DNA from: Volvox africanus
Lineage: Eukaryota; Chlorophyta; Chlorophyceae; Chlamydomonadales; Volvocaceae
Assembly (NCBI GenBank): GCA_030268105.1
Contig: BSDZ01000116.1
Coordinates: forward strand, 792,501 to 856,500
DNA length: 64,000 nucleotides
Reading direction: 5' to 3'
Part shown: positions 46,924 through 60,177 of the stretch, one piece after another
Position numbering within the stretch: position 1 is the stretch's first letter
Layout of the letters: the number at the start of each line of letters is the position of its first letter
Translations under genes and position numbers: made by a program
The notes under the pieces: generated by a model
Seen by the model: the letters and a program-made list of their open reading frames with translations, nothing else
The model's database searches: none
What the model was told of the DNA's origin: nothing

Positions 46924-49900
46924 GGTATCCTAAACACTCCCCTGGACAGGTGTACGAGGATGTAACGGAGGGCTACCAGGTTTCGGGGCTAACGCAGCGT
47001 CTTGCTAAAACCGCTGCAGAGCTGCGGACTGCCTTCAACTCGGGAAGATGCATGCGGGATAACACGGTAGGGGGACGGGAGGAGGTGCGGGAAGGGAGGC
47101 GGGAGGGGTTAGGGGAATACGATACGGGGCTCCGGACACATAGGGCCTTCCTGTCACGTTATTCCTGTCTGAACCTCACCGTTCCCTTCTCGGGACCCTG
47201 TGGACAATATGCCGTGAAAACCCTAATCTCCCCCCTGCTTCGCCCTACCCCAGCGGGAAGATGTCGGCAGTGTGCATGACCGCGCCGCCGCCATTTTCAC
47301 CATTCACCTTGCACAGTATTCTCCCGCATCGGGCCCAGGAGAGGAGGACCGCATCTTGGTGGGTTTGGGGGGACATGCAGTGCCAGTTGGTCGTTGTTTT
47401 CGTACCACTTGTAGTACCATTTGTTTCGGGGGTTGGGGCATTATACGCAGTTGTTCAGAGGGGCGTTGGGGGTTGGATTATTCCGTTATTCCGTTGAACG
47501 GTGCCCAACAGACAACAGAGGACACTTATGAGGACAGATTGAAACAGATAGAGAACACAGGCCACAGGCGCAGACGTACACTTAAGCACAAGTGCACACA
47601 TGCTCTTATTGTTTCTTCTCCCAATTTCTATGTCATTTCTGTTGTACATGCAGGCCTCCAAGATCCAATTTGTGGATCTTCCTGGATCCGAGCGCCTGGC
47701 GGAAGATCCAGAGGTTCTGCGATTGCGGGAAGGTCCCATTCTGAACAGAGCTCTCCACGCATTTGGGGCCACGCTGAGGGCCCTGGCGGAGGGCCCTGGC
47801 GGAGGCCTAGCACCGGCAGCGGCGGCGGCAGCCGCCGCCGCCTCTGCGGCGGCAGCGGCGCGTTACGGCGGGCCCGTTCTTACACCCTCAGCGGCTGCCG
47901 TCACTGCGGTCAAGTCCGCCGGCGGCGGCGGCGGCGGCGGCGGTTTGTCCTCGGCGGCGGCGGGATCGGGAGTGCCGTTCGTCAACTACGAGGCCAGCGC
48001 TCTGACGAAGTTGTTGGCGGGTGAGCAGCCGGGATGCGAGCCGGGGATGGACCGGGAGAGGGGCGTCGTTGTCTGCGATGTGGGAAATGGTGAGGAGGTG
48101 GGAAGAGAGCGTACCTCCCCCCCATGGGGGTATACTTAGACAACTCCTGTCCCCACACCCAACCCACTCCTTTCTCGGTTACCTGAGGCTCGTATTGGAC
48201 GAATACAAGGGGTTGACTCTACCTCCCCTTTTTCCTTGGTTAATAGGTCCATTGGCACCATTAGCTCATTTGGCACCAGTTTCAGTACGGCGTACTTTCG
48301 ACGCACCCCACCCCGCCCACCCCACACCAATTCCCCCCTCAACCCAATCCCCCCCTCAACCCAATCCCCCCTCAACCCAATCCCCGCCCCACCCCAATCC
48401 CTGCCCCACCCCAATCCTCACCCCACCCCACCCCTCATCCCCAAGACGCCCTGGGCGGCAACTCGCTGTGTTTGTTGGCGGGCACCATTCGTCAGGCAGA
48501 TGGCTCGGGGGGTCTGCAGCCGCTCAACACACTTCAGTACCTCACCATCGCGGGGGCCGTGAGGAACTTCCCCGTTATCAACCATGGAAGGTGGGGGAGG
48601 GGACGAGGAGAGGGCCTGGGGGGAGGGAGGGGGAGAGAGGGAGAGAGGGAGAGAGGAAGAGGTTGTGATATCTCCTCTCTTGTCTGCTGGCCTTGTGTAT
48701 GTGTATGTGTTTGTGATCTTGCCCCCCCCCCCTTTCCCCCGAGTATGTACGCCTCCCTATACGTGTCACTGGACAGGGAAGGGGCGTGTGAATGAATCTC
48801 GGTGTGTATTTGTGTATGTGTGTGTGTGTGTTTTACCCCGCTTCCTCCGTTTTTCTTTGGTTGCAGGTCACGCGGTCTGATCCAGAAGCTGCGGTATCGG
48901 CTGATGGCGGTGGTGGATGACCGCCAGGTGCGTGTAATGATTCGTTTATCTGTTGTCTGTTGTCTGTTGATTGGTCACTCAGTCGTGCAGTTCGCGCACA
49001 CATGCCGCTCCCCCCCACCCCACCCCACCCCGCCCCAGCAGGATCCAGGTCCCGGCGCCGTACCTCTACATCATCCCCTCCCCGCCTCTGTCTGATTTCA
49101 CATGTCTGATGTCGTACAGTGCATACACAAGGCCTTAAGCCTTCTTCATATCTGAAGTCGTCCGTATGCTTACGTGCATGGCCCTTCTGCTGGCGGTCTG
49201 TCGTCGGCGGTCTCGTGCGTCCTTAGCGCTTTAACCACCTTTTCCCGCCCTTTCGTTGACGAGTTCGGTTATTAATTGACGCGTTTCTGTTGGCATTGAC
49301 TTTCAAATTATGACTTCCCTCCCTGGCAAAGGCGCTCCGAGACCTGCTGGATTCCACTCCGGCGGATGGTGATCCCAACTCCATGGCCCTGCACATCGCC
49401 AAGGTGGGGGGCTGGGGGCTTGGGGGGGGGATGTTACCTGAGGGCAGTGAAGTGTTCTGAGAGAAGGGGGGGGAGACGGACACGGTGTTTCGTGTTTGTT
49501 TGTTTGTTTGTTTGTTTGTGGGGTAGAGGGGAGACGGCGCGTGTGGATGGATACCCCAAAGGAGGTCGAGTGGATGCGGTACGCCGGGATTTTTTTTATA
49601 AAATTTGAGAATAGAATTTAAGTGCCAACATATAGATTATTTGTGATAACTTGATGAGGTGTACGTGCAAATTTATCTTTTAGTACTTGGCCAAGGTATA
49701 CATACGCTATTTTTTGAATTTGCACACTTAAAAAGACATGGCCAAATTTAATTTTTAGACTGCCGTGCTGTCGTGACGTGCTGCGGCCGTTAAACAGCCC
49801 AAGGGCGATGAAGGCGGGGCTGCGGAGGGGAAACCCAGTGGGGCATAGTGCAGGTGCAGCGAGGGAGGGTTCTGAATTCAACTGAATTGATCTGACAATG

Positions 49901-52900
49901 GCTTGATTTCAGATTTCGGGTCTCTGTGTGCAGCGAGGGGGCCTCATTAGCTTCTCACGTGGGCGGGTATCGCCCCTCACCCCTCACCCCCTCCCTGCTT
50001 CCCGCTGCTCTTCTCAACTGCAGCTCCGAGACCTCGAGGCCCGGCTTCTCGCGGTGCGCTCCGAAAATGCCGAACTGCGGGAGGAGAAGCAGGCGCTACA
50101 GGTGCAGGCTCGCGCTGGCGTTTCTATTCGTACTTATGACTGCAGGGAGGGGAGGGAAGGCGGTCGGATCAGCTGAAAGAAACAACCTCACCAACGGCTC
50201 GCCCCGGGGCCATTCCCTCCCCTCCCCTCCCCTCCCCCACCCCTCCCCTCTCTCTCCCCTCCCCTCCCCGGAGGCCGTCTCCAGCAAACACCGCATTGCT
50301 AAGCGCTTTACGATCAGTCACCAACAACTCCTTATTTTCCGCCCACCAAACCCCCTCCTCGTCCCCTTTGCCCTCCCCCCTAGGCACGGCTGAACAAGAT
50401 CCACAAGGTGGGTGGGTGTGGGCATGTCGAGCCTACGGCGGTGGCGCGTGGGGTGGGTATAGTTGTACGAAACCACACCCTTCATACGGTATACTAATAC
50501 AAACCGTTTGCTGCTATTGCTATTACTAACTGTTAACTGCTAACTGCTAACTGCTACTGCCGCTTTCACAGGCCGAGGCAGGTGACCTGCAGGAGAAGCA
50601 GGAGCTTCAGGTACGTGAGGTGCAGGACGCACTGAGAGAGATGTTCGTCGGATAGCAGCATACATGGTAGTGCCTGTGTGTGTGTGTGTGTGTGCGCGCG
50701 TTGAACCACTGCGCCGTCAGAAACATGTTTGCGTGTGTGTTTGCGTGTGCACGTGCTTAGTCGCCTCTCATTACCACTTGCACTGGCTTGCGTTGCTGTC
50801 CGCTCACTTGGCTTCCCGTCCGTTCGCATTCCGCCGCAGGAGGCCCTCATTCAGAGCGAGGAGCAACGGCTGCAGCTGGCGCGTGCGATGATCGACTTCC
50901 AGGTGATCTGATCTCAACTAAATCAGTTGTTCATGAAATTGAATAAGTTGCAACGGTCAACGGTTTGACTTTAGTCGCGTCTTGAGTGGCCGGTGAACGC
51001 AATATTGGCGGTTGGTGGAGGCGAGGAGCGCGAAAGAGGGAAGAGGGAGAGAGGGGGAGAGGGAGAGAAGGACGAGGGGGGAAGGGGGAGGGAGAAGGGG
51101 GAGGGGCGCGAGGGGCGAGGGAAGAGGGAAGAGGGGGGAGGGAAGAGATCCAAACATCCAGCAGGCTGCGCCCTGTGAGTTGTGCCTCTCCCTCGTCGTC
51201 CCATTCCTGCCCCCTCCCTGCCCTACTGTGTATATGCATGGCTCGGCGTGTACGGTAGATGGAGTACAATGAGGCACGGCAGGATTGGGAGACGATCAAG
51301 TACGAGCTGGAAACAAAACTCATTGAGGTACGGCAGATGGGCGAAGTGGTCTCCACTTTTCTCCCCACGCTTAGGAGGGCTCTTTGTCCTCGGGGAAAGA
51401 CACACACTGCGGGGTGTCATTTTCCCGCCTTCTTGCCGTACTTTCGCTTCACCCCGCCCCTGACTATTATTATTAATTTCTCCCCCCCCCCGCTGGGAGC
51501 CGAGCCGTACAGGCAGAGGCCCGGCAACAGGAAGTGGTGGATGATGAGGTGGCACGGCTGGAGCATGAACGGGAGGAGCTGGAAGCCATGGTGTGTGGTA
51601 TCGGGCCCTATATGCCAGCAAACAATAACTCGACTGCTTATCTGTACTGCAGCGCCAACAACCTTTCCCCGTACGGCAGATACATGTTGGGAGTTTAGAA
51701 AGCCTGTTTAGAACGACATCTGCAATACACATACATGTTGACACGCATTGACACGCGTGTCTCCAATTTGCCCCTGAATACACAATTGCCGTACTGCTTC
51801 AGGCATCTGAACTGACGAGGCAGTTGGCGCAGGAGCTGCAGCTACGCCTGGAATTAGAGAAGGAGCTGGAGGAGGGGACTTCGGAGCCAGAGAGGCAGGT
51901 GTGTGTGCCGTTCTTATGGCGGCGAAACCTGTGTGCGTGGGGTTGGGGGCCGGGAGGGGGGTTGCGGGGGAGGGGGCCTTATGAGGAGGTATTGCATTAG
52001 TTCATGGGATGCGCTTTGGGAAATGATGTGCGTGTGCGTGCGTGTGTGTTTTGTCATGTAACGACGTAACGCCGGAAACTAGAAAGCTACACGAGAGCGG
52101 GGGAGAAACTGGGGTCCCACGAGGGCAGCCGGTTCACTGCCGTACGATGTGCATTACCGGGGGGTGGGGGGTGAGTTCGGATTAGAAAGAGGAGGTATTG
52201 GTTTGTTGGAGGCCGTAGCGCACATCACTCGTGTTGCAGCCTGCACAATATACACGTCGCGCACAGCTTGGCGTCATCACCATCACCATCATCATCAACA
52301 CCACCGTCGCCACGGCAACCACCACAACCGCAACCACCACAACCGCAACCACCACAACCGCAACCACCGCTCTATCGCTTCAAGTAATGGCTCCTCCCGA
52401 TAGGCCCGGCTATGATACCTCTGCGAAAGGCCCCACGTCTGAATCTGGATCTGTTGGATCTGTGCGTGTTTTTCTCCGCCGTTGCAACAGGAAGCTGCGC
52501 TTGGGGCGTTGGGGGCCGAGGGGCCCGGGGGAGGGGAGGGGAGGGGGGAGGAGCAGGCGGAGGTGGGGGGGGAGGAGCGCAGCGCGTCGGGGGCGGAGGC
52601 GCCCGAGTACCAGGCGGGTGCGGAGAACCCTTCGCTACCTGAGGGAGAGGGAGCGGAGACTGCGGCGGCGGCCGCTGAGGTGGACGTGGGGGCGGAGTCC
52701 ACGAATCCAGTTGACCGGGTCAGCGCCAAGATCGCGGGGGAGAAGGTGCGGGCTAGATGGACCTCTGCCAACACGTGCTAAACTCTATACCCCTGAAGAG
52801 GGAGAGAAAACACAGACACACGCATTCAATCTTTTGTACACTTGAGCAAAACCGCAACGACATCTAACGGTTTTACCGCCCTTCGTACTTAGCCCTTCGT

Positions 52901-55900
52901 ACCCTACGGTATTGAAGCGGTCACCTCTCGCCGCCACATATGGGTGTGTGTGTTTTCCAATGCCCGTGGACGACGGACTTGAGTTTTGACACGAAACCCG
53001 TGATCCCCCGTGTTTCTATGAGGGGGAGGGGGAGGGGGTTATATTGGGTTTTCCCGCCATTTTCACCTCAACCCGAGTCCCGCCCATCAAAACACACACG
53101 CGACACAGGGCCTCGACCGGCAGATTGAGATTTTGCAGTCAGAGCTGCAGAGCACACGTCAGGAGCTGGAGTCAGTCAGAACGGGGGCGCTCGGCAACCA
53201 GGTGTCAACGGACGAGGTGGGCCTTATGGTTTTTGACCGGTCCTGGGGTGGGTGGGTCAGTGGGGGGAAAGGGGCTGCGTAAGTGCCTGCTCTGATGAGA
53301 TTTACGGCGGTCATACTCGTACAAGTGTCAGTTATATAACACATGTTTCGCCAACCCTATGTCATCTCTGCCCGCGGCCAACCCCACCCCACCCCAATCC
53401 CCACCCCACTACCCCACCCCACTACCCCACCCCAATCCCCACCCCACTACCCCACCCCACTACCCCACCCCACTACCCCACCCCACTACCCCACCCAACC
53501 CCACTACCCACTCGCGCTGCAGGTTCGCGAAACGTACCGCCGGAAGCTGCAGGCGATGATGCGGCACATGGCCGCTCTCGGGCTGTCCATGTGGGAGGAG
53601 GGGGACGGTCAAGGCCAGGAGGGAGCCGACCCTCGGGTCACTCCGGAGGCGCTGTTCCGCGCACTCCAGAGCCTCGCGGATGAGAACGTCAAGGTAACGG
53701 GCTGGGGGGAGGGGGGGATGTCACCCGTATGGTGATGAAATGGGGGATGAGGTCGTAGTGGGGGTTTTGGGGGTGGTGAGAGAAAGAGGGTGTCGCATAG
53801 GTGCATGTCAAAACGGGTGGGAGGGTGGGTGGGTGAGAAGCCTCTTATGAGGCTCTTTCTGGGCTGTTTATGCTCTTTCCATGACAGACCCATTTCCCCC
53901 CTCCTACACGATCGCCACCAGGTCACTGAGGCTCGCGAGGCGGACTTACGGCACTACGCGGACGATGCGATGGCGCGACTTGTAGAGCTGCGTCGCAAGT
54001 TCAAGGCGCTGTACACCGCGTATCGAGAGTGAGTACGACACCGCGATGTACGACAAATAGTGTATTACATTACGACACAATACATTGCGTCACCGTAGGG
54101 AGGAGAGGGTGAACATAGTGTACGGCATACGGTGTGCAGAAACAAATTAATTATAGCTACCTTACCCACGGAGCGTGTTGGGAGTTTGATACTCGCTGCG
54201 CCTTCCTTTACCACCCTGACCACCTTTGACTACCCTAACCGCCACCGAACGCGCAGTCTTCGCTACCTTGTGGAGGACCGTTGGCCCGGCCCCGACCCCC
54301 CACCCAAGGTGCCCCACGAGGATGAGATTGTGGGAGGCACATTGGAAGGTCTTATCAGGTACGGCAAAATGTTCTGATGTGAGAGGCTGTGCCCTAAGCC
54401 TTCGGGGAATGATCACGCAGGGTTTCGTGGCAGCACCTATGATGTGCCCCTTATGTGCGTATTATCCCATCAGCCTTTCCCCATCAGCAGAACGTAACCC
54501 CACCCCCACCCCTGCTTGTGCGTGCGTGTGTGTGTGTGTGTGTATGGTTGTGCACACGGTGAGACAGGAGGAGAACGAAGCCATGTATGCCGTACACCAA
54601 TGATATGGTTTTGCGTTTCGGCTCTAAAACTCACCACGTGCCACCGGACTGCATGTTTTCGTTCCACGTTTTCCCCTGGGCCGCCCCCTCCCCCCTCCCC
54701 CCTCCCCCCTCCCCCCCGACCCCGACCTTACCTCCACCCCGCCAACAACCGCATTATTCATGCGTATATCATTTGACATCATTTCGCGGCTATAACTCTG
54801 ACCTCCAGTTATGTTTGACACGCCCATCTTCCCCCGACAGCGGGGCCATGTGGCCTCAGTGCCAGGGGGTTCATCGCCCGCACGTGGCAATACCCACAAA
54901 CCCCGCAAACACGGCGTGCACCCACCACACCACCACGGATCCCCAAAACACATTTCCCCCCCTCCCACCCCCCCCGCGGTCCAATGTCCTGTGCACGTGT
55001 GACAGATCGGAGGAGGAGGCTGACCGGCGAACTATCAACCGGCTCCGAGACCAGGTATAGGGGGGGTGTTGCGGGAGGTGGGGGAAGGGGGAGATGGGGC
55101 GGATGGGCCATTAGAGGGGCGGACTCCCAGGCTGCAGCCTCAGACGGCCTGAAACGGTAAAAACCGTCACATCACAAAATCGGTATCTGCCATATATAAA
55201 AGAAAGGGAGAATTATCGATTTCGGTTCACGTACGGCTGTTTCGCCGTACGGGAAGAGACTCCGGACCTGCTGTCCTGTGTGCTGTGTGCTGTGCCGCAA
55301 CCTGCGAGCACAACGGTATGAAGAGCTCGAACGTGTCTCAACTTGCCCGCGTTGCCGTAGTCGTACACTAATGGTACGTTAACGCTCATGCGTTAAGAGA
55401 TATTTTGCGTAGCTTCTGACGTACGGCGGATACGGCATTTGTAAAAATGCCGTATCCACTTACACCAAAGGGCTAGGCTTTCGGAAATCCGCCCGCCGCC
55501 ACACACACCCCCACACCCACTATGATGTCGCCCTATGTGGGTTTCTTTGTTGCCTAAACAGGTGTCTCAGCTCCACGCGCTGTTAGAGTCCATGCGTCTG
55601 TCCCGGGGAGTGCGTGAGGCGAAGCCGACCGACCCAGGAGTCAGCAACACGGCACCGACCCAGGGGTCCGGAACTGTGACTCCATGGACATCAACTGAAG
55701 GCTTGAAAGACATCACTACCGCCCCTGCGGGAGGGGGTAGTGAGGTTGCCGCTACCAGGGCCGCCAGACCTCCCGCCAGCGCCGACGCCCTGAGCGGGCC
55801 TTATCGCACTGGGTCTGCGAGGGTCGCAACACCGGCGGACACCAGCACGGCAAAGGCCTACCAGACCGGCGACGCGACCGCCAGTGTAGACACATCGCGC

Positions 55901-58900
55901 GGTTGGACGAACGCATCCTCCACTAGTGGGGTACATATGGCCGACGACCCACGGGTCAGCATCGCCCCTTCCCCTCCCCCTATCCCCGCCGCGGCCGCGG
56001 TGTATCCCAGTGGGGATACCTCGCGTCCACTGACACCCGCAGCCGTTCTCCCCACGACCCCCGACACCTCCAACCTCGCCCCCAGCCCGCCCCCAGCCCG
56101 GCCCCAAAGCCCCGGGCCGGAAGCTGCTTCCCTCCCTCGGACCCGCACCACCACCAGGATGATGGCCGCCGCCCCAACGACGTCGCCGCCCAGATCACCA
56201 CCGGCCGCGCCTTTTTCGGAACTTGACGGGTCCTTTCCGGCTCCGATACTATTGCCGCCGGAGGTTCCGGAGCCCGTCGTAGGACCTCCGCCTCCGCCTC
56301 CGCCAGTTGCTCCAGTTGCCCTGGAGCTGCAGACGCTTCCTCTGGAGTTGCCTCTTCCGCCGCCGCCTCCTGAGGTTGGCTCCCCGGAGGGGACGAAGGC
56401 GAAGTTGTACGGCGCTGTCGTGGATCTGGATCTGGATCCCGGAGGAGTGGCGGAGGTGGTCACACGGGGTACGGCGGATGGCTCGAGTCCGGTGAAGCAA
56501 CAGCCGCTGCAGGTGCAGGTGCCTCCGCCGCCGCCGCTGCCGCCGGCGGCGAATGCGCACCTGCAGCCGTCGCAATCACCCCTGGCGCTGCAGCAACGCC
56601 TGCCATCACCCCTGCCGTCACCAGCACCACCACGAGCGGCCCCACAGCAGGCGTCGGGCGGTGAGTCGTCGAGCTCTCGTTGGTTATCGCTGTCCACCAT
56701 TTCCCGTTTAATGTTATATGTTATATATTATATTCATCACTTCAGTTAATTTTAGCAACTCACCATTCCCGCCATTAGTTAACAATCCCCTATTTTGCCG
56801 CACTTTGTTAACCTGTCGTACGTGAGAATGCATCCGTACAAAGTATAGCCTCAACATACTGAGATGAACACCGCGCGACCGAGCTCCTGTCCTGATGGCC
56901 TGCCCTGATGATGATAATCTGAAACACCGCCGGCGTGATCGGTTTCCCTTGTCCCCGCAACCTGCCCTGCACCATCCTGGTAGGTTCTCGGGTAGCTCCG
57001 GAACCCGATCCTCATGTGCAGGTTGACAACCAGCGACTTAGGGAAGAGCTGGGACAGCTGAAGAAGCGGCTGCAAGCGGTGTCTGGTGAGGCGGTGGGCC
57101 TCGGGGAATGCAGATGGGTTGCATTGGCAGATTTCCATTCAACTTATATCCAACGACTTAAAGCAACAGCTGACTGAGCCGTACAGCCAGCTCCCTCAGC
57201 ACCGCTTTGCCGAATGGTGTCTCCGACTCCAGGAGGGGTCCAGGGAGGATGCCGTACAAGTTGTATGTGCATGTGCGCCATTGTACGACTGGTCGCGGAG
57301 CGCAGTTTCTTACTCGGGACGGACAACCCATCTAATTAATGGGGTCTGGAATTATGACCGTTGTTAGCAAACATTCCAGGGATAACGAACTTAACGAGTT
57401 TTGTTCCGTTTCCCCCGTACCATTCCCGTTACCAAATTGACTTCGCGTCATGGTGGTTGGTGGTTGGTGGTTGCCGGCAGAATTCCCGGCTGCTTTGGAG
57501 GCCGAGAACCAGCGGCTACGGGACGAAGTCGACAGTCTGGGGAGGAAGCTGCAAATGGCCGCTTCTGCTGCTTCAGGTGTGTGCCGTACAAAGAAAAATT
57601 TGTAGTATGATCGTACGCTGGTACGGCAATCCATGATCACGATAGGCTTAGGACGGGTTTTGTTCTTGGCCTCTGCGCCTCTAAAAGCGCATTTCGGTTT
57701 ACGTGGCCGGGGACACTTGCAGTGGACATACGACATAACTCCGGAAGGGTGTTGTAACAACAGCAACAAGCGATACGTGGTTTCGGAGGGATCCAACCGG
57801 GCGGCTTACTGGGTAGGGGTGCCATGGGGGCAATGCGTGTACAACCCTAGGGACTGATGAACCGCGGGAAAAAGACGGGAGGCAATCCCGCTTCCACACG
57901 CTCCCTCCGTCATGGCAGTTGCTGCTGTCATGGATGCCTTTTGGGGTGCAGCATCTCAGATGGGTTCTGGGTGCAGCTGTACTTTTAACACCTTAACTTT
58001 GTGTTTGTGTGCCGTACTTTATATACGACTTGTACGTGAAGACGTCTTCCTTTCCTCTCCAGCAGGCGCCTCCAAGGCCGCCTCCGCTGTCGCCATGCCG
58101 CCCAACACCGTCAATGAGGGCCTTATCCGACAGCTGCGAGAATTCAATCAGAAAACAACGGTACGGTGGAATGGTCGTGTGCTGCCGTACTGGGTGGACC
58201 CAGCTTTTTGGGGGCTGTGAAGCCTCGCACTCGAACCAGACGGTTTTCGCTGGCGAGGTTGGGGCTTCTGCTGCATAGATAGGTTCTGCCAGGTTCAGGA
58301 GGCACTCACCGCCTGTCCTGTCCTGTTTGCTTTTGTCGGTGGCAAATGACCCCCCGGCGCGTGGGGTCATTTTCGTGCCACCCCCTTGCGTACCTCTCCC
58401 GAGCCTGGTGCGACCCCTGCTGAAGGTCAAACCCGCTGTGGTCACCTCTTCTCCTCGTCGCTCCATAGGCAGAGCTTCAACGGCGCGCGCAGCAGTCGGA
58501 GACGCGGGCAGTCATGGCCGAGGAGCAGCTGGAGCAGCTCCAGGTGTGACACGTGACGGCGGCTGGGACTGCTTGGCGGCTTTCAAAACTGGCACTTTGG
58601 ATACAGCACGGGGTCTCGGTTGTTGGCGGGGGCGGCCTAACCAGAGGAGGGTAGGGGATCTGAGGGGCGCTATGGGATTGGAGGGGAGGGGGAGGGGGGA
58701 AGGGGGAAACCACCGAAGTGGCGGGTATCTGCCATCAGGGGCACGTACCAAGGAGGGATGAGCCACCCTAGAGCGAAGTCATAGGGCCCCGCGAGGCCTC
58801 TGCACGTACACAGTCCACTCCAGCCTGCGGCTACAGGCGTCGGGGAGATAATGGAGGGCCTACCTGGCCGCCGGATCCGTACACATGGTCCGTACAGGGT

Positions 58901-59749
58901 GAAGGATGCCGTCCGCGTTCCTCTGTGGAGTCAGGTGTACTCGTTTAACACTTCCTCCACAAGCCACCCACTCCACCACCCGAACTCCTTGCGCAGGGCT
59001 ATATGACCAAGGCTAGCGCGACTTACCAAAAAGAAATCGTACGGCTCAGATCCATTATCGGTCAAATGGAGACGTCCATTGGGGCGGTCAAGGTACGAAC
59101 GGGGAAGGGGGGAATGTACGGGGATTGAAGCGGTGGTTTTATATTTAGTCCGCACAGTGTGCCTCAAAGCCCCGAACCTAAGGAATGGCCAGTCAAGATG
59201 ATGCATTTTGCGTAGTGTTGAGGCCAAGAGGACTTGCATGTGCTGAGCCCAATCAACCTTTGATATTGTTAGATATTAGATGTTTGTTAGAGAGAGGGCG
59301 CGGGTATCAGCCAACCTGCAACCTCCGTTGCTAGGTAGCGAGCTGCTGGTGTGTACCTGGTGCCACTACTTTCTATTCACGGTCAGTGCGCTACTGCTAC
59401 TGCTACTGCTACTGCTGCTGCTACTGCTGATGGTATGATGGCACAATTACAGGGGAGCTACCTAAACCTGAGCCCGTTGGAAGGTGTAGGCGGCGGTGGT
59501 ACCTTGCGACCTGCAGCGGCGGTCCTCGAGGAAATCGCATCCCGTAACGGCTCCTTGACACGTCGAACAAGCGCACAGGGCCAGATGGTGGCGACCACAA
59601 CCCCCCGGGAGACGCGCAGCGGTGGCGGCAGCAGAACCCCGCTCATTAGTCCCGGCGGCGGTTTGCTTGCAGCAGCTGCTGCCAATGCTGGTGGGGCTGC
59701 TGTGAGGTCCAAGGCCGATGATGGTGTCACGCACCTGCCTGTCTTATGA
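45377..59749 (+). CDS. Divergent kinesin with long coiled-coil tail (5' end not found)
   Basis: Microtubule-motor-family protein. Exons: 45377-45513, 45779-45907, 46612-46751, 46950-47066, 47254-47358, 47654-48020, 48446-48590, 48867-48927, 49332-49403, 50024-50101, 50384-50407, 50572-50610, 50840-50902, 51259-51327, 51513-51590, 51803-51898, 52491-52745, 53109-53216, 53523-53693, 53922-54028, 54257-54358, 55006-55054, 55562-56660, 56996-57085, 57481-57576, 58066-58160, 58469-58543, 58997-59092, 59453-59749 (TGA). All joins are in phase; 1452 residues. Motor: VYGPEATHQD, DGYNGAVLAFGSTGSGKTH (P-loop split by an intron), ELYREEVYDL, switch II DLPGSER, LLADALGGNS. Switch I, normally SSRSH, reads HDRAA, and VPYRDSKLT is VNYEASALT. 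Many short heptad-rich exons then encode coiled coil (SENAELREEKQALQ, DNQRLREELGQLKKRL). Exon 55562-56660 adds a 366-residue Pro/Ala/Thr-rich region. The N-terminal strand of the motor is missing from the model. Confidence 0.88.
46887..46922. repeat. (CA)n microsatellite
   Basis: Uninterrupted CA run in a kinesin intron, just before the exon at 46950. Confidence 0.95.
48297..48445. repeat. CCCAATCCCCCCTCAACC / CCCCACC minisatellite
   Basis: C-rich tandem units filling the end of a kinesin intron and running into the acceptor at 48445. Confidence 0.85.
53376..53513. repeat. CCCCACTACCCCAC minisatellite
   Basis: Repeated CCCCACTA and CCCCAATCCCCA units directly upstream of the acceptor at 53522 in a kinesin intron. 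It may serve as the pyrimidine-rich tract. Confidence 0.9.
55230..55251. other. Short hairpin, 8-bp stem
   Basis: CGTACGGC and its reverse complement GCCGTACG separated by 6 bases, in the intron between kinesin exons 55006-55054 and 55562-56660. Both arms contain the recurring GCCGTAC motif. Confidence 0.7.
55428..55457. other. Perfect hairpin, 13-bp stem
   Basis: GGATACGGCATTT and AAATGCCGTATCC separated by GTAA, in the same intron of the kinesin. Could be a small foldback element or an RNA structure. No T-run follows that would suggest another role. Confidence 0.8.
59392..59432. repeat. (CTACTG)n microsatellite
   Basis: CTACTG/CTGCTG units just before the acceptor of the last kinesin exon (59453). 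Confidence 0.85.
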
Positions 59750-59769
59750 TAGCGAGTAGTAGTACAGCT

Positions 59770-59774
59770 TGTAA
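59770..59774 (+). terminator. TGTAA polyadenylation signal, kinesin
   Basis: TGTAA begins 20 bases after the kinesin stop codon. This is the typical signal of volvocine nuclear genes, though the implied 3' untranslated region would be unusually short, so a later site may be used. Confidence 0.5.
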
Positions 59775-60177
59775 ACCCTGACATATTCTGCGACCATATC
59801 ATGGGTGGGAAGGGGCTGGCAGGAAGTGGACAGATGATGCCTGCAGGGTTGGGGAAGAAGCTATACAGGGTGTTTAACGTGTTATTCATGTGCACATGAT
59901 TTCTACTCCCCGCATGATATTTCTTCGACGGACCCCGCCCCTCATGTTCTGTCATGCATCACCGTCAGCGTTCGTGGGACGCAGACTCAATAGGGCCGAG
60001 ATGGGCAGAGCCTGTCCACCGATGGTGGCTTTGCTAGGTTTCATGCCGACCAGAATCTTCCGGCAAAACAGTCTGCGAGCAGGAAGCGGGGCTGGGGCAG
60101 GGAGCAGTGAGGGTGCAGCCCAGCAAATATGCAATGACGGCTGGAGGCGTGTGCTCACGTGTCTAGGTGTGTCAGAA

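Noticed and set aside
55858..56700. 280-codon minus-strand frame rich in Gly
   Set aside because: Antisense of the Pro-rich kinesin exon. The plus frame continues correctly into exons on both sides.
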